Shown piece after piece: positions 49,484 through 58,839 of a stretch of DNA of 64,000 bases. The notes under the pieces were generated by a model that saw only the letters and a list, made by a program, of their open reading frames with translations, was not told the origin of the DNA and made no database searches. Source of the DNA: Polytrichum commune (taxonomy: Eukaryota > Streptophyta > Polytrichopsida > Polytrichales > Polytrichaceae); assembly GCA_950295325.1 (NCBI GenBank), contig OX485807.1, positions 36,672,440 to 36,736,439 on the forward strand. The letters run 5' to 3'. A program made the translations under genes and the position numbers. Numbering within the stretch: the stretch's first letter is position 1; every line of letters starts with the position of its first letter.

Positions 49484-51178
49484 ATGGATTCGCAAAGGCC
49501 TCTGCGAGACGTGGGTAGTAGCAATCCGAATGACATCTCTACTACCAATCCTCCTGCCGAGGGCAGCGAATTCCGTATACAACGAGGTAGCATTCCTCCT
49601 GCACCATTTTTCCAGGGTTTTCCACCTGTTGGGAGTCAAATGCCATTTCTATTTCCGCACTCCTTCATGCCTCCAATTCCAGGGGTGGGGTTTGCACCTC
49701 CGACTCAAGGCGGACCTAGCGCCACCATCGACCTCATGGCAGGGTCTCAAAAGCGAGGTTCCCAGGAATGTGTCACGGACCCATCCAAGTCCAGTTAGAA
49801 ACGGAGAGGTCCTCGGAAAAAACCATAATTTGTTGAACTGGATGACATGAAGGACGAAGTGGAGATCTTGAAGACTGGTGGGCATTGGAAGGATCACTGG
49901 GTCATCCAGTTGATTACCATTCGGGGAGAGATGTAGAGTACTTTCTCTGCACCACCAAAGCAAGGTAATGTTCGTTTTTATTTTATTTTATTTTTAGGCC
50001 ACATTCGACATCTCCAACCTCGCATGTGCAATGTTATCATCTTGGTCGTCCACATTGCATTCAGAGGGTAGTAGTTCTATGAGACAGGTTCTTCAAATGT
50101 CCGAAATGTGGAATTTTTTCGCAGTTTGTGAATGCCAGCTTCAGCTTGAGCTTCAATTTTTTTTGTTGTCCGGCTTCTTCTCAATTTGGGCACTTCCCCT
50201 GTAATCTGCTACCTCTCATTTTCGGTGACCGTCACATTTTGTCGACGTCGGGAATGCCTTGTTGTACTTTCTGAAATACAGAGACTTCCTGTTTCGGCTG
50301 CTCTGGAATTTAATCATATTCTGCAGCAGTTAGCGATTTTGTTTGATTTTCGGCATTGCTCCGGGGCACATGGTCTTTTGTCTCGGTTGTTCTCAATTTT
50401 TAGAAGTTTCTGCACTGCTAGGCGATTACCTTTGAATTTGGTGGTTGGTCTAAAGCACAGGGGCTTTTTGTTTCAGTTGTGTTCGATTTTGACCAGTTCT
50501 TGTAGTACTTAGCGTTTTCATTTGAATTTCGGCCCTGCTCTGGAGTAATTTTTTTCCGGTTGTTGTTGGTTGTGATCATTTTTTGCACTACTTAGCGATT
50601 TTCTTATAATTTTGGCAACGTGCAGTGGAAGCAATTTGCAGGCAACATATATTGTGCAGTCATTAGTGAATTCCAATTCCATCTCACATTTTGCAGTGGT
50701 GTTCAAGTGTGGACAACTGGTCGCGGGTACACACGAAACTTGTGTCTCTATGCCCGGATTTCACGAAGGACAGTGAGGCTTGCAGGAAAAATGGAGTGCC
50801 ATCTACAACGACTACAAGGAGGACAAGGCCATGAACATGAAGTCTGGCTCCCAACGATCCAAGAAATGTCACTGGTATCAGTTGGTGGATGAGTTCATGT
50901 TTGATGGAGCCAATGTTGTCTCACATGTTCACGCAAGCGCCATGAATGCAGATGGACTGAAGTCCACAACCACGTCGAATACCAACACTACGGAGCAGAG
51001 GAATGGGGAGAGCACATAAAAATCTCCAAAACCAAAGCGGAAGGAGGACATTTTCATGGAATGTTGCATAGGTGAGATTAGAGAGAGTAGTAAGAGTCTC
51101 ATGGAAAATTTGAAGGTTAGTGATGACATGAAGACGGCTTACTCAAGAGCATGCAACAAACCATGCAGAAATTGGTAG
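49484..51178 (+). pseudogene. Harbinger ORF1, Myb/SANT (trihelix)-like DNA-binding protein, decayed
   Basis: In PIF/Harbinger elements this second protein binds DNA and helps the transposase reach the nucleus. A likely start is MDSQRPLRDVG at 49,484, followed by a Pro-rich N-terminus. Then DDMKDEVEILKTGGHWKDHW and FSAPPKQ to about 49,965, an apparent intron with a GTAATG donor, and VDNWSRVHTKLVSLCPDFTK, KWSAIYNDYKEDKAMNMKSG, WYQLVDEFMFD. This is the typical SANT-like region. The tail includes SPKPKRKEDIF and SKSLMENLKVSDDMK. Damage: in-frame stops at 49,796 and shortly after, another near 49,935, a one-base loss in the A-run near 50,787, and a TAA at 51,017. Confidence 0.85.
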
Positions 51179-51215
51179 AAAAGCTCTAGCCAACTATACA
51201 GTAGTTGGTGGATGG

Positions 51216-52467
51216 TCAATCACTATCCATAGGAAACGTCTGTGCAATGCACGCCTTTGTCTTTGTCATCCATAGACTTTTGGCAATGTCATTTCTCCTT
51301 GCACATTTTTCTCTGTAGGTTTTGCTTCTTATACTCATTGCAATATGAAATTCTATGGCAGCTTCATGTTTGATGTATTCCAAGGTCTCTCTCGAGTTCT
51401 CTTTGATGTCAGCTAAGCTATGCAAAGCATGGTTTGCTACTGCAAGTCTCTCTTTTGTTGATGCCTTCGGAATTTTTCTGAGTATGAGGCCGTTATGGAC
51501 TTCATCTGAACCTTATTGCATCCACTCGTTTTTCCAAAAGTTGTCCCCGAAAATGATGCAAATATTGTGCAAAACCAAGCACGTGCTGACCAATTCGGGC
51601 ATAATCTTCAAATGCACGTCAATCCTCTTCAAGAGAATCCGCCATCTGCCTTTGAGCATACCGAATGTTCGCTCGATGTACATGCGTGTTGAGACCTGGA
51701 CAAAGTTCCAGTGGTACTCCTCTCGTGATAATCCGTCTTTGTGTCCCTTGAACGGAGCCAACATCCAGGGACGACATGGGTATGTAGCATCGCCAACCAA
51801 AGCATATGGCGAGAGTTTTCCAGCCTTACAGAATTATCCGATCGTGGTCCGTCCCCACAGATTGGCATCAATGCATTGATCTCGCCCAGCCTATGTCAAA
51901 ATCCCAAAACAAACATTTGCTTGATACCATTCCTTGCAAGAAGATTGAATGGACTCCTTTGCGGTTGTAATAATCAACAACATGCAGCCAAGGTGCGACG
52001 ATCGGTATGTGCGATCCATCAAACGTCCCCACCACATATGGTATTTAATGTAGATTTTGAAATTTCCGTACAAATTTGTTCATCACGGTGGTAGAAAGCC
52101 ATCTGATAAATTTCTTGAGTATAATTGTTTTTATGGGAATATTGAATTAAGAGATTGCTAGTTGACTTGTTGAGAGGCCAATCCTATATAAATCTGCAAT
52201 GCTCTGCATGGAATTACATGTGGCCAATCTTGAGATCGAGATAACTACCTTAATTTGAACTGGAATGATTGACCGCATGTTCGTATTTTGTTTCTGCAAG
52301 AAACGTGCGAGAGTGGAACACAAATATTCAAATGTCGAGACGTTCATACGCATGCATCCTTTGAACTCCCTCGTATTAAATGATCCGAACAGGTTTTGAT
52401 AAAAAAAACCATGTTGTCGCAACCCTCTCTCGTGAGCCCACAGTCGTTGTGGCCGCCTCCCATGCAC
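51216..52467 (-). pseudogene. Harbinger transposase (DDE_Tnp_4 / HARBI1-like), decayed
   Basis: RNase H-fold transposase that cuts and pastes the element. The N-terminal half starts at 52,467 (MHGRRPQRLWAHERG, then FKGCMRMNVSTFEYLC and LARFLQKQNTNMRS). The catalytic core is split over frames. TFDGSHI carries the first Asp, followed by VDYYNRKGVHSIFLQG. LVGDATYPCRPWML carries the second Asp. YIERTFGMLKGRWRILLKR carries the Glu, followed by VSTCLVLHNIC. The C-terminal tail continues past a stop at about 51,513 (KERLAVANHALHSLADIKEN). Frame breaks between 52,147 and 51,800 and internal stops show it is inactive, but all three acidic residues remain visible. Confidence 0.88.
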
Positions 52468-52956
52468 TCGCCTGAATCCCTACACTGCAAGCGTCATAGA
52501 ACAGAGTTGTTGCCAATGTCATACAAAAATCACCCCTTCATCTCTTGACAAAATTTCCAACGTACAGAACAATGAGAGCTGAAAGATAAGTAGAATTATG
52601 AGCTTCTGGACCTCGATGTCCATCTTGACAGAGTGTGTGGTTTCCTAAACAAGCAATTGCCTTGAAACCGGAGCAGACAGAAATGAATGCTAATTATGAG
52701 GTTCTGGAGAGGTCATCTTCCTGCTAGGTCGAAGTACGTTGGTCTCTCCCACAAAAGTGGCTTCGAAGGTCTTGCTTTTCCCAGTGGCCCTTTGCCTCTT
52801 GTGTCGTAACTCTATGCTGGATTTGGTGACCTGGCTCTATCTACCCTACAGACCTTCGTAGCCTCTGCTGGCAAATTTCCTGCCGTTTGTGTGGCATCCA
52901 CCTTAGTGTGAGGGCAACCTTCACTATGTCCAAAGTTCGTGAATATGAAATTGTAA

Positions 52957-53426
52957 GGGCCCTTCACAATCACCTGAAGGCCATACCATGTGACATTTAG
53001 ATTAAATTTTGTGTGGTCACATGCCTTCGAGTATACGAGAACAACATACACAACTCGAGTCTCAACCAAATGCTATTTCATTATCACCCTATTCACGTGG
53101 GCATTTTCAACACATTGAATGCATGAGACTGATTTAGAAACCCTGGATGTCAAAAGTTTCAATATGTCATAATAAATAAAGGGTTGTAAGATTTTGAGTT
53201 GCCATGGTCTTCCAATGTTGTGTTAGACCCATCTCTTTGAGGCAAGCTTGGTAAAAAAAATTGATAGAGGATAAAACATTAGCCATTGCATGTCATGTAG
53301 GAGTTTGTGTAGATTGTTCATCCATTCAAATCTCTTTGGTCCTTTGGCCCTCAAGTTGTGGTGTGAATTGATGTGGATGGTCTGAACACTTTCCACCGAA
53401 GAGAGAGTTTTCAATGATCACCGTCC
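52957..53426 (-). mobile_element. PIF/Harbinger-type MITE, family GGGCCACTTCACACACGAG, copy 4 (old, diverged)
   Basis: It starts TAA|GGGCCCTTCACAATCACC and follows the family layout at lower identity: CATGTGACATT, CAACCAAATGCTATTTC, GCCATGGTCTTCC, TGTTGTGTTAGACC, GGAGTTTGTGTAGATTGT, TTTGGCCCTCAAG. Its left end is only 54 bp beyond the right end of the Harbinger element. The right terminus is degraded. Confidence 0.65.
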
Positions 53427-53918
53427 CTCAAGCTCTAGTGGCAAGTTGGCTGCAATTGTTAATGCCAAATGGGGAAACATGGAGGTGCATGTCCACAAAA
53501 GAATTCATCACATGGGACCGTGTATTTGAAGGAGAAGAGAGGAAAGAAATTGCCACTTGTGAAGCATTTCTATCTAGTAAGGCGGTGATTGAGTTAATAT
53601 TTTTGCTCACCAAAGGTTAGTGACAAGTGGAGCTTACCAATGTTATGTCTCATGGTTTTGGTTTTGTCAATTGCAATGATGAAGTCTCTCATAGAACATG
53701 AAGTTGATTTGGAATGAAAATAAAAATCAATTTTGGCAAAAGTATGATTCAATAAAGTGACTATATTATGCACATATGAAGAATCTAACATGTATTGGGG
53801 TTTGAATCTTTATCCCTCCCGCTTGGAGCAATTGCATCCTTCATGAAAAAACTTATTTCCACACTAGCAACACTAACAAAATTAGTTGTGTTTCAAAACA
53901 AAAGATTGAATAAAACAA

Positions 53919-53941
53919 AATAATAATAATAATAATAATAA
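53919..53941. repeat. (AAT)n microsatellite
   Basis: AAT trinucleotide run just downstream of the IFT46 stop codon, within or near its 3' untranslated region. Confidence 0.9.
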
Positions 53942-54048
53942 GTAATGCCCGTATCTTGGTACCGGCATGAATGTGAGCCCGTTAACCGTATGTTGACCAA
54001 GTTACATAAGTTTGTATTACCAATGTAACTTTAACCTCACCATCGGGC

Positions 54049-57000
54049 CTAGACTTCCAACTTTCCAACACCAAAGGAAGACTTGGTATCACATTTGAGC
54101 TCAAGGTACAACGAGAAGAACAAATGTAACGACTCCACCCGGCTCTCGTACCTACATAATGAAATGTGGAAAAGAAAAGAAAAAGCACAATGTTAAACCG
54201 ACACAATATAATATTGATCGACTTCATTTACCTGCATACGTAATTTCACGACATTGTCAATGGTTGAAAGAGGGTGTGAATATAGTATGCAATCAATGGG
54301 ATGGGTCAATAGACTTACACCGGGATATCAAAGATCAAACAACAAATGTCAACGAAAGTTGCGAGATCCACATCCAACGTAGCCGAAGGAAGCTCAATCT
54401 CATTCAAAGTTTTCTCGATTGTTGGCGGCCACTCCTATTCAAATCATACATGAATGCGAATGCGTTGTGAGTGCTTTCGATTTATGCAAGGAAAATGCAA
54501 GGTTCAACTCTTACTAGGCTTTGTTACTAGACCACTTATGATCGAACTTCACATTGTAATAATGAACATCGCGTACTCCAATACGGCTTTGATGTTTGGG
54601 GTACTACAAATGAAAACATTCAATACATGTTATTGCTTGATGATAATGTTAGGCAAGAGATTAACAATTCACCGTGTTTGTGTGACAATGTCACAATTGC
54701 CAATTTAGGGTCTAGAGTGGCCATGAATTTTTTGAATGGTCATATTTTATTGTGGTTCTTTTAGGTTTTATAGACTTTCAAGGACCAGTGACCAATGACG
54801 ATGACCACCATTTTTTAAATGCTCTCATTGGTCACATGGTGGTCTCGCTTTGAATTATACAAGGTCAATGAAAATTGAAGTGACCATGGGCAAGCATGTC
54901 AAAAAAATGAATGAGAAAGTGGCATGGAATCCTACAGGTTCAAAAGTGGATAATGTTTGATGATCACCCAAATTTTGTGATGAGAGAATCCAAATAAGTT
55001 GTCTCAGTGGGAAATGAAGGTGGCCATGTCTAAATATAAAAATAGAAGAAAATTCATTTCTAGCATTATATAGTATAAACAACAACAACAACAAAAACAC
55101 TACATTTGGGTCTAAGTTTACACTACGTCTCGTGACCAAAGCTTTGAGAAAATTGACGTGGATTTCTCTTGGTCATGGTCTTTGGACCACCAACCATCAC
55201 CGTTGAAATCCTAACTCCATTTTTCATCACTCCCTTGGTCACATGTGTACAACAACCCTCATGTGTGACCTAGAGAATTAGATACTTGGCACAAAACTCA
55301 CTTGCTTAAGCACCTCCATTTTGGGCATAGGCTTTGAGAAATTAACAGTGGGTGGTGGTTCATTGCAATGTAGTTCTTTAATGCTCTTAATCCACGCATC
55401 CAACTTTTGAGGATTCTTTTCAACAAGATCAATAGATGGGACCTGCATACATTCCCACTTACACATCCGTAAATGATCGCTCATCCAAGAGTAGAAGGTT
55501 ATCATAACTCATAACATTTTTGCATACATGGCGCACGAGATCGTTCATTTTATTTTTTCCATGAGTTAACTGGTTTCAACTAATAACCAACTCAAGTAGG
55601 TAGATGACTCGCCACTTGCAGTTGGTCATTCGCTCTCTGCTTGTTGGTTATGCAACGCATAATGACAAGAGAACAATGCATTTGCTAGTTATGTTATGCA
55701 AGGACCAAGATAACATGCATAAACTCTCCAACCAGGCAAGTTTGAACCCTTGGGGAGTGGATCTTTCATATAACGTACAAATTAACGTGAGTGTAACAAG
55801 GAGTACCTAGGAGAGAGAATTTTTTTCTTTTCAAGTGTGTACATTTAGAAAGGCAATTAAGAATGTTGAAGTGAATGTAAATGTAGAAAAGGGAGCCCTC
55901 AGGTTTAGAGAAAATTTTGATAATTGATGTGCTACACTAAATATAATATTTAGTGTCACCAATTCTAATTGTCTTGCTCAATACCAATTGTAAACCGCGG
56001 TATAATGTCACCACCACCAAATGTTAACCCAACATTATTTGTCATTCCTTGTAACTTTTTGGGAATCAAAGTTTTACAATGTTGCGATTATTGTCACTTA
56101 CCAAGTGATTTTCATCCAAATTTCAATCATCACTGACAATCTTTCATCACAAGTTGTTGACCAAATAAGGTAAGTTTTTTGGCCAATGGATGAACTCATC
56201 CATCATCCATGACAATATTTGTTTACTTAATCATAAGAATTGTCATCCAAACAAATTACCATAGTGACATAAAATATCATATGACACTAAATTTCATATT
56301 TAGTGTAGTTTCATCCAAATCATGTTTTCATTCATTATTGTCATATGGTAATACTCCTTAATGACTACCTTGTTCACTCTTGTTAGGGATTGCATTTGGG
56401 TTCTAGGTATTATAAGCTGAAGACTCTTGGAGCACTCATGGGCTCCCTTGAATTTCGCTCTTTGGATTATGGCTAGTTTATTGTGTTGTTGTCTTTGTTT
56501 GTTTGATGCAATCAATGAGTTACATGCTATGCATGAGAAAAAAGTTCAACATTTGACTTTCTCATTGGAAAGCTACAATGGATTCTATTAGAAGTAAAGG
56601 CCTAATTAATCCACAATTTTGTATATGTAATGAAGGCAATTATCACATTAAATTGAAAACCTTACTTTAAATACATGACTTCATTTTCTAGCATGCCGTT
56701 AGTACATATACATTTGATTTTCTCTGCAAACTTTTTGTATATAAGAGGTTCAATTTCAAAGTGACCCATGCATGTCATTTAGGTCTCCAATAAAGAGTCC
56801 ACCCCCTGGTTTGAACCTTACTCACTGTAAGATGAAAAACCTTGTGTGAAAAAATACTTTATTAACATGTTGTCATGTTAGACGCCTTGCATGTCCAATC
56901 ATAATTAATGTATAGAGTTTGCACTTCAATGGACAAATCTTATGACAGAAATGACATAAACAACTTTTAGATATGAACTAAATTTCTTGTTGTTGACATG

Positions 57001-58771
57001 CTTTAGTTGCATGCACAAAACTTGATTATTTGACCACATTGCTTCTCAAAATATGTATAATTAGGATTTCCATCATATTCTTTTGACATCTTCTTCCAAA
57101 TATTTTTTTGTAGAGCAAAGTTTTTTGTCCACGCTTACTAAAATGAGAATGTCACGTATATGTAAAGTACGACAGGCCAATTTTTTCAAATGTAACACTT
57201 TCACTTTAAAAATGAAAGAATCACTCTTGAATAACCTAATTTAGGTCTACATGCGTATGGTAGTGTCTAGTGGGCAAGAAAATTGCATGCTCAGACTTTG
57301 AGCACAAGTGTTGGACCTTGCACTTGACAATTGTGAAAACACACATAACATTGTTGAGTAGAACATTGATGTTCCTTTCGGAATTGATTATTATAGATAC
57401 CATCTTGGAGAATTTTCAGTGTTAAATTGAATAAATGATATGTGTGAAGGCTTCAAGTCTTAAGATGGGCTCACAATGGGTTGAGGAAAGGTTATATTAT
57501 GCATAATGTAGCATGAGCCAAAAGTAAGGTTTAGGTTGATATAATAACTGCACATATAATTTAGTAAGTAATTCTCTCAGAAAGAGGACGAAACAACTTC
57601 AAATGTTAACAACTTGTTTTTAATTCACAACATGTCCTTCCAAGTTCAACATTTGTATAAATCATCTCTAGAATAGGACATGGATGTGGTAACAATCATA
57701 ACATTATTCATCTCCATAACAATGTTATGGAGATGAAAATGTGAAGAATATTTCACGGAATAATGTCAGTCCCACATAATCTTGTTATGGATTTGAATAA
57801 TGTTATGATAGCCTCAACGAGTTCATAATTCATTCTATATATTGAGCACCTGGACCGGATGGAGATTAGGTTGCGAACACGCCGACCGGAGTTGCAACAT
57901 CAACACTTGTGCGTCACTTTGCTTTGGTCCATCCTCGTCCAATACCTACACCAACCCAATATTTTAGTTAGTTCTGTTATCCCCAAATGTTAATGGCTTC
58001 AGTTTTTTCTTGGTTTGTTTGAAAACGGTTTGTGGGTAACATGTGCACACGACAATAATATGAAGAAGAATAAAATTGTTATTGACACGCCATTATGAAA
58101 TGTAGATATGTATTCACCCAAAGTTGAACAACTTTTTGTTTGGGCCATTTGATCATGGACACGTCTTGTAAGTTCATGCAAGGCCCAAACCACTTATGAA
58201 CTCTAGAAACTTCTCAAGACCTTACCTTCAATCCAAGATTATCACAATGATCATCTGGACGTGGGACCTTGATGAACTCGTCAACAAGACCTAAGGCAGG
58301 AATGAACTCGGGAAGAAATGGCTTGAGAGTGGTCCCGATTTCTATATCACGTGGCTTGTATTGGTCTATGTATTGAAACAATTCACTTATCTCATTGTCC
58401 TGCATTCAAAATTGTAAACGTTTTGTTTGAAATTGGTTAAAAGGCTTGATGTAGCACATGTATTGGATTCATGGTATATTTAATCTTTCCAATTTCTTGC
58501 AATTGTTGAATATATGCATAATTTGAAAATATGATCATGTAGCTTTTTGATGAGACTATTGAAATGAACATATTGTTACCGGGAATGAATCAATACGGTG
58601 AGAGTACAAAGTATCATGAGAAGGGGCCCTCATCAAAGCGGAGGATGGCTGATGCCTCCCGATCGAAGGAGACATGACAAATTCATCAAAGTTGCTATGA
58701 AGTAATGAATCTTGATATCGAAGACATTGAGAGGTATTTTCAGTAACTAATGGTGTTCCAATTGCATCCAT
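54049..58771 (-). CDS. IFT46: Intraflagellar transport protein 46 (IFT-B subunit)
   Basis: IFT46 is an IFT-B core/periphery subunit needed for cilium assembly and, in Chlamydomonas, for carrying outer dynein arms. Exons: 58771-58580, 58399-58226, 57945-57850, 55442-55302, 54434-54319, 54151-54049. They sum to 822 nt, 273 residues plus TAG, all GT-AG and phase-consistent. Residues 1-64 are Ser-rich and variable, as in the family. Then comes the conserved domain: SELFQYIDQYKPRDIEIGTT, LKPFLPEFIPALG, EFIKVPRPDD, NLGLK (65-122); VLDEDGPKQSD (123-154); KLDAWIKSIKELH and NFSKPMPKMEVL (155-201); EWPPTIEKTL and FDIPV (202-240); VESLHLFFSLYLELK (241-273). The C-terminal tail after the last helix is short. 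The start (58,771) is the first Met of exon 1 after a possible acceptor, so an upstream leader exon or a longer N-terminus is possible. The exon-free third intron is about 2.4 kb and full of transposons. Confidence 0.92.
55749..56808 (+). mobile_element. Mutator-like non-autonomous TIR element, copy 3, in IFT46 intron 3
   Basis: The left end CTTGGGGAGTGGATC and the complement of the right end (CAGGGGGTGGACTC) match. A perfect 9-bp duplication GTTTGAACC flanks it (55,740-55,748 and 56,809-56,817), which supports the Mutator assignment. It is interrupted by a CTACACTAA MITE at 55,932-56,308. It lies in the long IFT46 intron between exons ending 57,850 and starting 55,442... on the exon-distal side; part of it begins about 300 bp upstream of exon 4 in transcript direction. 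Confidence 0.85.
55932..56308 (+). mobile_element. CTACACTAA-family MITE, 377 bp, nested
   Basis: Left end CTACACTAAATATAATATTT, right end ATTTCATATTTAGTGTAG. It aligns with the element at 47,729 across its length. The host element reads GATGTG before and TTTCATCC after the insert; the uninterrupted copy at 8,920 reads GATGTGATGATTTCATCC at that point, giving a direct empty-site comparison. Confidence 0.9.
57698..57806. repeat. Foldback element in IFT46 intron 3
   Basis: Arms of about 33 bp at 57,698-57,730 (CATAACATTATTCA ... ATAACAATGTTATG) and 57,774-57,806 (inverse, about 30 of 33 paired), with a loop of about 43 bp. The loop and right arm resemble the foldback at 61,981-62,133 (GTCAGTCCCACATAA, TTGAATAATGTTATG). 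It lies 44 bp inside the intron from the exon 3 donor. Confidence 0.75.
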
Positions 58772-58839
58772 GAAACCTAGATTACTAAAACTCACATAAA
58801 TCTCATGCGAGTATTGTTCAATAACAAAACACAAAACAT

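Larger units (their letters stand above)
49033..52902 (+). mobile_element. PIF/Harbinger DNA transposon, 3.87 kb, structurally complete
   Basis: The left end GGGCCATGCCACACGACCGG and the complement of the right end (GGTGGATGCCACACAAACGG) form imperfect TIRs that continue into CAGGAAA; about 22 of 27 bases match. TTA flanks both ends (49,030-49,032 and 52,903-52,905), the 3-bp target duplication typical of the superfamily. Inside are the two expected genes in convergent orientation: a Myb/SANT-like ORF (plus) and a DDE transposase (minus). Both are decayed, so the copy is not autonomous now. Confidence 0.92.
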
